Made by a program: the position numbers and the translations under genes. The notes beneath the pieces are model-generated. The model was not told the DNA's origin and searched no databases. It worked only from the letters and a program-made list of their open reading frames with translations. Source: an uncultured Bacteroidota bacterium (GTDB lineage Bacteria; Bacteroidota; Bacteroidia; Bacteroidales; SZUA-534). From it: a stretch of 9,038 nt of DNA. The stretch is from assembly GCA_937900725.1 (NCBI GenBank), contig CALCFP010000131.1, positions 1 to 9,038 on the forward strand, written 5' to 3'. Below, piece by piece: positions 1 through 7,479 of the stretch (positions are counted from its first letter, which is position 1; each line of letters opens with the position of its first letter).

Positions 1-2196
1 ATATTCAAGAGTGTCAACCTTGACTGTGTCATTGGTACCATTGTTGGCATACCAAACTGTAACGTGTTTGTTGAGTTCCCAAACGGCATAGAATGCGGTG
101 TCCTTATCAGGCATTGTGCTAAAATCCGAAATAGCAGCACCGTCAACAGCGTCTGACCAGCCCAAGAATGTGTAATGGTCTCTTGTTGGAGTAGTGACCG
201 GAGCCACAATCATAGTTTCATAATCAAGTGTGTCAACCTTGATTGTATCGTTGGTGCCATTGTTGGCGTACCAAACTGCAAAGTGTTTGTTGATTTTCCA
301 AATTGCAAAGTATTCAACATCATTGTCAGGCATTGTTTCTGTTTCGACAGCAATAGTCGCATCGGAAGTTGTGCCCCAACCAACCAATGAATAACCAGTG
401 CGGGTTGCTGTAGGCTCAACTACTTCAGTGCCATAAGCAACTGTGCCATTTGTGTATTCACCGCTGAGTTCGCCACCATTGCCATTCCAAGAAAGACTAT
501 GTGTGTTGAGTTCCCAAACGGCATAGAATGCTGTATCTTTTGCAGGCATTGTGCCAAAATCAGAAATCACGGCTCCATCTGCAGTAGTCGACCAGCCCAT
601 GAATGTATAATGCTCATATTCCGGATCATCTGGTTTTGCGATAGGCTCGCCATATTCAAATGATGTTGTTTTATAGTTTAATGTGCTACCATCATTGAAT
701 TTCCAATCGACATCATAAGAGTTTACACTCCAAATGGCAAAGTATTCAACATCATTGTCCGGCATTGTGCTTATATCAACAGCAATGGTTGCATCGGCTG
801 TTGTTCCCCAACCGACAAATGAGTAACCAGTGCGGGTTGCTGTAGGTTTTGCTATTTCAATACCATAAGCAACTGCGCCCTTTGTGTATTCTCCGCTGAG
901 TTCGCCGCCATTGGCATTCCAAACAAGATTATTGCTGTTGATTTGCCATTTGGCATAGAAAGTCACTTTGTTGGCATTCATTGTGCCAAAATCTGTTGTG
1001 ACATTGCCATTGCTGGCTTTTGACCAGCCAAGGAATTGATAGTGCTCTCTTGCAGGATCAGGTTCAATCTTGCTTATTGCATTGCCGAAGGTGACATTGT
1101 TTGATCCATATATCTTGTCGGTGCCATCGTTCATCAACCATTCAACCACATAGTCGTTAACCACCCACAAGGCATAATACTTGACATCGTTGTCAGGCAT
1201 TGTGCTGGCGACAGTTGTTGGATTAGTTGATGTGGCAGACTCGCCCCAACCTGCAAACTTGTAACCTGTTCTTGATACATTTGTTGGCGCCACAATGGTT
1301 GTGCCATAAGCAACTGTGCCACTTGTATAAGTACCGCTCAACTCTCCACCATTGGCCTCCCAGACAAGGGTGTGCTGGTTTGCCTCCCAAACGGCATAAT
1401 AAGTTACGTTATCGTCGGGCATTGTGGATATTTCAACGGTTTCAGTTGAGCCAAGCGTTGTAGTCCAGCCCTTGAAAGTGTACCCGTAACGAGATGCCGA
1501 AGGTGCCGTTATAGTTGTGCCATAAGCAACTGTGCCACTTGTATAGGTTCCACTCAACTCTCCACTATTTGCATTCCAGGTAAGGGTGTGCTGGTTGATT
1601 TTCCAAATGGCATAATAATCGACATTTTCATCGGGCATCGATGTTGGAACCTCAATTGCTGATGTGGCGTCGGCGCTAGTGCCCCAGCCAACAAGAGTAT
1701 AGCCAGTGCGGCTTGCCGTAGGCTTTACAATAGGAGTGCCAAAACCAATTGAACCGCTTGTGTATGTTCCGCTTAACACGCCTCCATTGCCATACCAACT
1801 GATGTTGTTCTTATTTGCTTCCCATTGGGCATAGAACGAAACTTCTTGAGTGCCCATAACGCCATAGTTGCCATCATTAATGACAGCGCCGTTTTGTGTT
1901 GCCGACCAGCCCAAGAATTTATAGTGGTCCCTATTTGGAACACCACCTTCCCATTTAATCGGTTCGCCATAATCGACATAGCTTATATTATGGAAATTGT
2001 TTTCATCGTTCCACCACCACGAAACTGGGAATTTTGATAGTTCCCAAACGACATAGTACGTCAAATCTGCATCAGGCATGGTAGTCGCAATTTCTGAACT
2101 TAAAGTGGCATTAGGCACCAAAGCCCAACCTTTATGCTCATAGCCAGTACGTGTCAAAACAGGTTCGATTATTGGCGTTCCATATTTGACTGAATC
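1..2196 (-). repeat. At least ten 72-74-residue InlB B-type repeats (type B), running off the left edge
   Basis: Residues about 1400-2131. The conserved GW tryptophan falls at residues 1423, 1496, 1570, 1643, 1716, 1790, 1862, 1934, 2006 and 2079 (codons at 2125, 1906, 1684, 1465, 1246, 1024, 808, 592, 376 and 157), and a further unit begins at the window edge. Each unit has TMPDxDxxYYAxW, then a beta-rich spacer, then GYxxVGWG or HYxFLGWS. Two subtypes exist: one with a NGGELSGEYTxGTVAYG spacer followed by GWG or GWT, and one with an NDG/NNG-type spacer followed by GWS. DNA copies share exact blocks of up to 32 nt, so at least some duplications are fairly recent. Confidence 0.9.
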
Positions 2197-5100
2197 TTTG
2201 GTATATGATCCGCTGCCAATTGTACCATTTGTAGTAATCCATACAAGATTATGTTTATTACGTTTGTAATAGATTTTTACGACAGTGGAATTGTTCTCAA
2301 GAATTATTGCCTGACTAAACGGTTGAACTGTAAATCCATTTTCTGGTTTTGCGTTCGCTTCGGTTTCCAATCCCCACGCTCCCGTTCCATTATCGAAAAT
2401 GGTTGTGCTAGAAGGATAAGTGCCATCCAGATTTTCGTAATAGTGATAAACAATATAACTCTTGGTGTCATTGTCGGCAAAGATGGCATAATATATGGTT
2501 TTCCCCTCCACTTTGGCACCTGTCAAAGTAAGAGCCACATTTGAATTTATATCGGTGTTCCAACCAACAAAGTGCTTGCCAGCTGCGGCTTCTGGATCAG
2601 ATGGGACAGACAAATCAGAACCATATTTGACTCCAGTATTGCTATCATATGTCTGGTCGCCATTCATCCAAGTAATGTCATATATGTTACGGTTGTAATA
2701 AATGTTTATGACAGTAGTACCATCTTCTTTAATGATATCTTGTACAACAGCTTCTTTTAATGTGAAACCAGTATATGTTTTTGCCTTCGCATTTGTTGAC
2801 AATCCCCATACGCCTTCGCCTGTTTCTGATTCTTTTAAAGAATATGTTGTTCCGTCAAGGGATTCCTGATAATGATTGACAGTGTATGGCTTGGTGTCGT
2901 TGTCGGCATAAGAGGCGTAATAAGTTGCTGACTCAACAACTAAAGTGCCCAAAGTCAACCCCTCGGTTGAACCTTTAATGGTATTCCAACCTACAAAATG
3001 TTTGCCTGCTGGGGCTTCGGGGTCGGTAGGGATTTGCAGTGTGGCGCCATATCTGTATTTGCCACTTTCATTTTCGATTTTTGTTTCTCCGTCGTACCAG
3101 GCAACATCGTATTCAACACGATCATATTTTATATGAATGACAGTAGAGCCGTCTTGTGCAATAACAGCTTGTATGACAGAATCCCTTAATGTGAACCCGG
3201 TGTAAGTTCTTGCCGCTGCATTTGTCTGTGCCCCAAAGGATCCTGATTTTTCATCAATAATTGGGTCGGCGGTATAATTATTGTCATCAATGTTTTGCAA
3301 CAAGTGCTCAACATGATAAACGGTGCTGGCATTAGGTGCAAATAAAGCATAATAAGTTTTAGCGGTATCGACTGTAGTACCTGCCAATGAAAGTGCCACT
3401 CCTGCATTCTTTTCGGTATTCCAGCCAACAAAATGCATGCCTGCCTCTGCACTAGGGTCGGCAGGTATCAGCAAATCTGAGCCATATTTGTACTCACCAC
3501 TCTCACTTGATAATAAAGTTTGCCCATTATACCAGGCAATATTGTATTTTTTTCTAGTGTATTTTATTTCTACGGTTGTGAATCCTTTTTCAGCAATTGT
3601 CTTTTGAACTATTTTGCTCGGAGCAGAAAAACCTGTGTATTTTCTTGCTGTTGCCGTTGTCTGTTCACCGAACTTGCCATATCCGTAGTCGGTATCGGCT
3701 GGCGTGGCGGGATATGTCCCATCCACATTTTCCAAAATGTGTTTAACTATATAGGTCTTGATGTCGTTGTCGGCAAAGATGGCATAGTATGTGACCGATT
3801 CCTTCACCTTTGTACCTTCCAACGAAAGCGCCACAGTTGCGTATGGGTCGTCATTCCAACCTACAAAATGCTTTCCTGCAGCTGGGGTAGGGTTTTTTGA
3901 AGGAATTCGCAATTCGGTATCGTACAGGAACGACCCACTACTACCTGTGATTGTTTCGCTGCCGTTTTTCCACGTAATGGTATAACTGTTGCGGCTATAA
4001 CGTATATTAACGACTGCTCCATCTTCGGTTATTTCTTGCTGCTGAATCGATTCTCTCAAAGAAAATCCCTCGTACGATTTTGCCACTGCCTCAGTATATG
4101 AACCAATGGTGCCAAAGCCGCCTTCAGTTTCGTTTGGTTCAGTAGGATAGGTGCCGTCTATATTTTGCAAAAAATGTCTTACGGTATAAGGCTTGCTGTC
4201 TAATGAAGCAAAAACGGCGTAGAATGTGGTGTCATAGCGAAGAAGGCTGTATTCATCGAAATTAAGTGTCGTGGTTGCCGATTCTTTGCTGTTCCATCCG
4301 ACAAAGTACTTGCCCGAAGGGACATTGACAACAACATCCGGTGCTTCTATTTTCGTGCCATACGGATAAGTGCCACTGCTTACTGGTGTGCCACTGGCCT
4401 TCCATGTGATGTTATAATTGTTACGGGTGTAATATATTTTTACAATAACATCGTTAGCATCAAGTGTTTTCTGTTCGAAAGGAAGAGCTGTAAATCCTTC
4501 GTAGTCTCTAGCTTCGGCAGTGGTTGGCCGCAACAAATATCCCTCGCACTTTACGCTTTCAGGAGCTTCAAAGCCGTCGCCTGTGATATTTTGCTTATAG
4601 TGCTCAGTATAATATGTTTGTTTGGTATTCATGACGTCAGACAAGAACTGGCCTGTGTCCTTCACCACTGCAAAACGGTTCCATATTGAAGCGTTTTTGT
4701 AAATTTCAAATGCTGCCTCAGGAACATACAAGATTGTATTCTTCGTGTACATGTCGGAACTGAAGGAACTTGTCGTCACCGTTGGTGGTTGCATTGCTCC
4801 AACCCTTATGTAGTTTAACAACTTCATATTTGCCATGTTGCCACTGTTTCCGTCAACTACAGATGTAATGTCGTCGCCCAAATCGAGTCCTTTCAGATAC
4901 TTGTTTTGGTAGAATGCGTGGACTCCTATTTGAGTCGTACCATCGGCAACCTTGTAAAATAAACTTGTATTTCCTCTTGGATAAGAGATAAGTTTTGTCT
5001 TCGCCTTGTTGTACAATACACCATGCCCGTCACTGCTGTACGTTGCATTTGCTGGATCAACGGAGTATCTTTCCAAATTCTCGAGAGGATACAGATATTC

Positions 5101-6393
5101 TCCGTTAATGCTGCTGGCAACCTTGTTTATGGCGAAAGTCTTTGCATATCCATTGGTCTTTAATGTAGATACAGTGATTGTATTTGTCTTGGCAGGCATT
5201 ACATAGTCCTCCAGCGTCACATCGGAACCATACATCACCATAGTGACAGTATCATCAGAATAATAAACACCGTCAATTACGACATAAATGTTTTGGGCAT
5301 TAAGGAAATTGACTGAGTACTTTGTGCTATGGTAGGCAGTTGATGCAATATTCGATGATTTTAACTTTGTACATTGCCCATAATCAATGTTTTGAATGTA
5401 TTGATGATTATAGAATGCATAACTTCCTATTTTAGTGACATTTGCAGGAACCACAAAGGTTGCTTGCTTATTACATTTAAAATAACGGCATAAAGTGGTG
5501 TCTTTTGACTCGTATTTATACAATTCATTATCAACCAAGGCAAAAGTTTTGTTGTTCTCGTCAATAACTGGCAAGAAATCAGCGTGGGCGTACATCAATG
5601 CATCCGTGCTCATTGTATTGACTTTTGGACCAATGGGAAGAGTCAGCACAGAGCCCGACACTACCGAACCTATGCTTGTTACATTCTCGCCTCCGGTAAT
5701 GGTTTTCAATTTTTGCATTGAATAAAACGCATATGTAGCGATCGTTTCGATAGATGACGGTATTTCGTATGTAGTGCCATCCAAATATGGAGGATAATAA
5801 TACAGTTTTTTCATGTCCTTGCTGTACAATACGCCATCGGCATCTGTGCACAGCGAAGAACTCGACCCATCGACATAAAAATGCTTTACATTCGGGAATG
5901 TAGTCCAACTGAAATAATTGCTTTGTCCGCCAAGTGTCTGTATATTCTTGCCTAAGGCCAGAGTGTCGCCGTAGTTTGGAGCAAGCACTGCACAATGGAA
6001 GGCATTTGATTCAATGCTGGTAAGGGCATCACTGTCCAGATTTATTATTATACCCGTACTGTTAGGCCCGCTGACACGCTCAAAAGCTTGTGTCTTAATT
6101 GTTGTCACATTGCTTCCCAATGTAACCGATGCCAAATCGTAGCAATAGTAGAATGCTTGCTTGCCGATTGTGGTGACATTATAAGTTATATTTCCTACGG
6201 TAACGGATTCTGGAATGACCACATTGCCGGAATACTCCCAATCGCCGGCAACAACTGTGGCTTCACACTTTATATTGTCCAACTTGTAATAAATAGTTCC
6301 TGCTCCATTCCCAGACTTAAAGTCATAGTCATACGCGAACGATTCTGAAATTGCCAGCAAGGCAACAAAAAGAATAATAAAACGTTTAATCAT
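1..6393 (-). CDS. Giant secreted BspA-like LRR protein with InlB/Listeria-Bacteroides repeats (C-terminus cut by window edge)
   Basis: Seen: ATG at 6393-6391 opens a frame with no stop through position 1, giving 2131 residues, still open. The N-terminus MIKRFIILFVALLAISESFA is a Sec signal peptide with likely cleavage after A20. Residues about 52-578 are BspA-type leucine-rich repeats (IPxSVxxIGxxAF motifs), closing with a typical cap, IRVGAMQPPTV (529-539) and LYVPEAAFEIYKNASIW (555-571). Six modules of about 145 residues follow (594-1399), each with a YxVxHxLQNxDGTYP-like half and a FVGWN...YYAIF half. From about 1400 come 72-74-residue units of the InlB B-repeat/Flg_new type (FLGWS...TMPDKDTAFYAVW). 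Known: such proteins are cell-surface or secreted and often mediate adhesion or binding to host or matrix. Inferred: a long stalk-like adhesin with the LRR head at the N-terminus. The anchoring or secretion signal (for example a type IX C-terminal domain) would lie beyond the left edge. The gene diverges from the phosphatase gene. No frameshift was found, so it appears intact. Confidence 0.93.
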   Translation of the reverse strand, partial: MIKRFIILFVALLAISESFAYDYDFKSGNGAGTIYYKLDNIKCEATVVAGDWEYSGNVVIPESVTVGNITYNVTTIGKQAFYYCYDLASVTLGSNVTTIKTQAFERVSGPNSTGIIINLDSDALTSIESNAFHCAVLAPNYGDTLALGKNIQTLGGQSNYFSWTTFPNVKHFYVDGSSSSLCTDADGVLYSKDMKKLYYYPPYLDGTTYEIPSSIETIATYAFYSMQKLKTITGGENVTSIGSVVSGSVLTLPIGPKVNTMSTDALMYAHADFLPVIDENNKTFALVDNELYKYESKDTTLCRYFKCNKQATFVVPANVTKIGSYAFYNHQYIQNIDYGQCTKLKSSNIASTAYHSTKYSVNFLNAQNIYVVIDGVYYSDDTVTMVMYGSDVTLEDYVMPAKTNTITVSTLKTNGYAKTFAINKVASSINGEYLYPLENLERYSVDPANATYSSDGHGVLYNKAKTKLISYPRGNTSLFYKVADGTTQIGVHAFYQNKYLKGLDLGDDITSVVDGNSGNMANMKLLNYIRVGAMQPPTVTTSSFSSDMYTKNTILYVPEAAFEIYKNASIWNRFAVVKDTGQFLSDVMNTKQTYYTEHYKQNITGDGFEAPESVKCEGYLLRPTTAEARDYEGFTALPFEQKTLDANDVIVKIYYTRNNYNITWKASGTPVSSGTYPYGTKIEAPDVVVNVPSGKYFVGWNSKESATTTLNFDEYSLLRYDTTFYAVFASLDSKPYTVRHFLQNIDGTYPTEPNETEGGFGTIGSYTEAVAKSYEGFSLRESIQQQEITEDGAVVNIRYSRNSYTITWKNGSETITGSSGSFLYDTELRIPSKNPTPAAGKHFVGWNDDPYATVALSLEGTKVKESVTYYAIFADNDIKTYIVKHILENVDGTYPATPADTDYGYGKFGEQTTATARKYTGFSAPSKIVQKTIAEKGFTTVEIKYTRKKYNIAWYNGQTLLSSESGEYKYGSDLLIPADPSAEAGMHFVGWNTEKNAGVALSLAGTTVDTAKTYYALFAPNASTVYHVEHLLQNIDDNNYTADPIIDEKSGSFGAQTNAAARTYTGFTLRDSVIQAVIAQDGSTVIHIKYDRVEYDVAWYDGETKIENESGKYRYGATLQIPTDPEAPAGKHFVGWNTIKGSTEGLTLGTLVVESATYYASYADNDTKPYTVNHYQESLDGTTYSLKESETGEGVWGLSTNAKAKTYTGFTLKEAVVQDIIKEDGTTVINIYYNRNIYDITWMNGDQTYDSNTGVKYGSDLSVPSDPEAAAGKHFVGWNTDINSNVALTLTGAKVEGKTIYYAIFADNDTKSYIVYHYYENLDGTYPSSTTIFDNGTGAWGLETEANAKPENGFTVQPFSQAIILENNSTVVKIYYKRNKHNLVWITTNGTIGSGSYTKDSVKYGTPIIEPVLTRTGYEHKGWALVPNATLSSEIATTMPDADLTYYVVWELSKFPVSWWWNDENNFHNISYVDYGEPIKWEGGVPNRDHYKFLGWSATQNGAVINDGNYGVMGTQEVSFYAQWEANKNNISWYGNGGVLSGTYTSGSIGFGTPIVKPTASRTGYTLVGWGTSADATSAIEVPTSMPDENVDYYAIWKINQHTLTWNANSGELSGTYTSGTVAYGTTITAPSASRYGYTFKGWTTTLGSTETVEISTMPDDNVTYYAVWEANQHTLVWEANGGELSGTYTSGTVAYGTTIVAPTNVSRTGYKFAGWGESATSTNPTTVASTMPDNDVKYYALWVVNDYVVEWLMNDGTDKIYGSNNVTFGNAISKIEPDPAREHYQFLGWSKASNGNVTTDFGTMNANKVTFYAKWQINSNNLVWNANGGELSGEYTKGAVAYGIEIAKPTATRTGYSFVGWGTTADATIAVDISTMPDNDVEYFAIWSVNSYDVDWKFNDGSTLNYKTTSFEYGEPIAKPDDPEYEHYTFMGWSTTADGAVISDFGTMPAKDTAFYAVWELNTHSLSWNGNGGELSGEYTNGTVAYGTEVVEPTATRTGYSLVGWGTTSDATIAVETETMPDNDVEYFAIWKINKHFAVWYANNGTNDTIKVDTLDYETMIVAPVTTPTRDHYTFLGWSDAVDGAAISDFSTMPDKDTAFYAVWELNKHVTVWYANNGTNDTVKVDTLEY
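2197..4614 (-). repeat. Six tandem ~145-residue modules in the giant protein (type A)
   Basis: Residues about 594-1399. Each module starts with a motif such as YTVRHFLQNIDGTYP (736-750) and continues with a KxYxGFxL segment, an IYYxRNxYxITW segment and a GKxFVGWN segment, ending in YYAIF or FYAVF. Module starts are near residues 594, 736, 880, 1024, 1170 and 1312. The conserved Trp of GW falls at residues 700, 846, 991, 1136, 1278 and 1423, a spacing of 142-146. The last module's GW half already resembles the shorter type B units, so 1423 is a transition point. The second half fits the Listeria-Bacteroides (Flg_new/InlB B) family; the first half resembles MucBP-like linkers, which I am less sure of. 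Confidence 0.85.
4660..6240 (-). repeat. BspA-like leucine-rich-repeat (LRR_5) domain of the giant protein
   Basis: Residues about 52-578 of the minus-strand protein. Recognisable repeat cores are NVTTIGKQAFYYCYDLASV (72-90), NVTTIKTQAFERV (95-107), IPSSIETIATYAFYSMQKL (211-229), VPANVTKIGSYAFYNHQYI (315-333) and TTQIGVHAFYQNKYL (486-500). Between them are the inserts typical of this family: DGVLYSKDMKKLYYYPP (186-202) and GHGVLYNKAKTKLISYP (456-472), with two more degenerate copies. The repeats are irregular and share no DNA-level identity, unlike the arrays further towards the C-terminus. In characterised BspA-type proteins this domain is the binding part; here that role is inferred. Confidence 0.85.
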
Positions 6394-6403
6394 ATCTTAA
6401 TTG

Positions 6404-6439
6404 TTTTTTTGTTATCATAATGGATTTTCCCCAAAAAAA
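6404..6439. repeat. Perfect 8-bp inverted repeat in the leader of the giant gene
   Basis: TTTTTTTG at 6404-6411 is the exact reverse complement of CAAAAAAA at 6432-6439, with a 20-nt loop. In the predicted minus-strand transcript the U7-G arm lies near the 5' end, just downstream of the promoter box, and the C-A7 arm lies 10 nt upstream of the start codon. It contains seven A-U pairs and one G-C pair, so it is weak. It could mask the A-rich stretch that helps translation start in Bacteroidetes, or it may be chance in AT-rich DNA. Confidence 0.4.
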
Positions 6440-6447
6440 GTAATGCA

Positions 6448-6455
6448 CAAACTTA
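6448..6455 (-). promoter_or_regulatory. Bacteroidetes -7 promoter box (TAAGTTTG) for the giant surface protein gene
   Basis: On the minus strand this reads TAAGTTTG, an exact match to the Bacteroidetes sigma-ABfr -7 consensus TAnnTTTG. It lies 54 bases upstream of the ATG at 6393, implying a leader of roughly 50 nt. No clear TTG-type -33 element is seen at the usual distance. The minus-strand leader is A-rich before the start codon, as is usual in this phylum, with no Shine-Dalgarno site. Confidence 0.5.
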
Positions 6456-6599
6456 CTACAATACACCATATAAATAAGTGTGTTTTGAGCAACTGCCTAT
6501 AATAGATGGCTTAACGACAATTTTTATTGACAAATATCAATTTTCAAAATTTTTTTGCATGTTTACAACGCTTTAGGCAATTGACTTTTTCAAATCACG

Positions 6600-6632
6600 G
6601 TTTTACCGAATCGGGAATATTTACAATATTTG
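6600..6632 (+). promoter_or_regulatory. Weak candidate promoter for the phosphatase gene
   Basis: AATATTTG at 6625-6632 matches TAnnTTTG except at the first base. A GTTTTA stretch about 20 nt upstream could act as a -33 element. It would give a very short leader before the ATG at 6650. No exact -7 consensus is seen on the plus strand between 6394 and 6649, so this is only the best available candidate. Confidence 0.2.
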
Positions 6633-6649
6633 CACACTATATCAATAAG

Positions 6650-7396
6650 ATGCCACTATTCGGATTCATCGGAAAAAAGAAAGAAGCACTTGTGCCACTA
6701 CGCAATTTGGGCATAACCTGCGATGTGCACTCTCACCTGCTTCCAAACGTTGACGACGGCTCGCAGTCGGCAAAGGACAGTATTGACCTGATTGCCAGGA
6801 TGAAAGCGCTTGGGTACAGAAAAATAATATGCACGCCTCACATCATGACTGGATTTTACAATAACACGCACGAATCAGTCCGCACATCGCTGGATTTCAT
6901 GAAAGGCGAGCTTTCGCGCCAGAATATAGACATTGAACTTGACGCAGCCGCCGAATACTACATCGACTACGACTTTATGCAAGACCTGAGCAAAAAAAGA
7001 ATGCTCACGCTTGATGGCAATAAATTGCTGTTTGAATGCTCATTTACTAATGAACATCAAAATTTCAACGAGACAATATTCGAAATGCAGGTAAACGGCT
7101 ATACGCCTGTCCTTGCACATCCCGAACGATACTTGTACTGGCACGGCAAAATAGATTTTATGAAAGAACTCCACGACCGCGGAGTCTTGTTCCAACTTAA
7201 CATGCTGTCAATTGCAAATGCTTACACACGCGATGTGAACACTGCCGCCAAGACTCTTGTCGACAATGGCCTGTGCGACTTTATCGGCACCGATTTGCAT
7301 AACGCAGAGCAACTGAATATAATTGAACAAGCACAAATAACTGAAAGTGCATTTGAAAAAATAAAGGCACTTAAACTGCTCAATAACAACTGCTAA
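6650..7396 (+). CDS. PHP-domain protein-tyrosine phosphatase, CpsB/CapC/YwqE family
   Basis: A complete 248-residue protein, the usual size for this family. The PHP metal-site motifs are in order: DVHSHLLPNVDDGS (25-38, with H27, H29 and D36), TPHIM (62-66, H64), AAEYY (100-104, E102), VLAHPERY (154-161, H157) and GTDLH (213-217, D215 and H217). Known: family members are manganese-dependent phosphotyrosine phosphatases that act in the cytoplasm on bacterial tyrosine kinases and control capsule or exopolysaccharide output. There is no signal peptide, which agrees with this. Start choice: the frame is open upstream to an ATG at 6527, but those 41 residues are low-complexity, match nothing in the family and lie in AT-rich DNA. 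The ATG at 6650 gives the family-like MPLFGFIGKKK start. The partner kinase (Wzc-like) is not in the window, so the physiological target is unknown. Confidence 0.9.
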   Translation: MPLFGFIGKKKEALVPLRNLGITCDVHSHLLPNVDDGSQSAKDSIDLIARMKALGYRKIICTPHIMTGFYNNTHESVRTSLDFMKGELSRQNIDIELDAAAEYYIDYDFMQDLSKKRMLTLDGNKLLFECSFTNEHQNFNETIFEMQVNGYTPVLAHPERYLYWHGKIDFMKELHDRGVLFQLNMLSIANAYTRDVNTAAKTLVDNGLCDFIGTDLHNAEQLNIIEQAQITESAFEKIKALKLLNNNC

Positions 7397-7400
7397 CGCT

Positions 7401-7427
7401 TTTGCAACTGAGAGTTGAATGTGCAAA
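7401..7427. repeat. Small inverted repeats between the phosphatase and xylanase genes
   Basis: CAACT-GAG-AGTTG (7405-7417) is a 5-bp stem with a 3-nt loop. Overlapping it, TTTGCA (7401-7406) and TGCAAA (7422-7427) form a second inverted pair. These lie 4-31 nt after the phosphatase stop codon. No T-run follows directly, so it is a poor intrinsic terminator. It could be a regulator site for the xylanase gene or chance. The rest of the 83-bp gap is AT-rich and ends in an A-rich stretch before the xylanase ATG; no exact TAnnTTTG box was found there. Confidence 0.25.
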
Positions 7428-7479
7428 CACCATTATTTATATCGTTTTTGCTAAATTGCAGTACTAAAAAACAAAAATT

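Noticed and set aside
1..2196. CRISPR array or non-coding tandem repeat
   Set aside because: The repeat period is 216-222 nt, always a multiple of three, and differences are often silent. It is a protein repeat, not a direct-repeat/spacer array.
3520..3900. Plus-strand open frame of 126 codons, plus many similar short plus-strand frames across 1-6350
   Set aside because: It lies opposite the continuous giant gene, has cysteine/phenylalanine-rich content unlike a real protein, and owes its openness to the codon pattern of the repeats on the other strand.
5579..5995. Minus-strand open frame of 138 codons in another frame
   Set aside because: It overlaps the LRR-coding part of the giant gene in a different frame; it has no recognisable domain, and its basic, Cys-rich composition is typical of an out-of-frame reading.
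6404..6439. Phase-variable homopolymer switch from the two 7-base A/T runs
   Set aside because: The runs are short and outside the coding frame, so slippage would not switch the frame; an expression effect is possible but nothing in one sequence supports it.
6527..6649. Possible 41-residue N-terminal extension of the phosphatase
   Set aside because: The extension has no family similarity and lies in AT-rich intergenic DNA; the ATG at 6650 gives the normal length and a family-like N-terminus.
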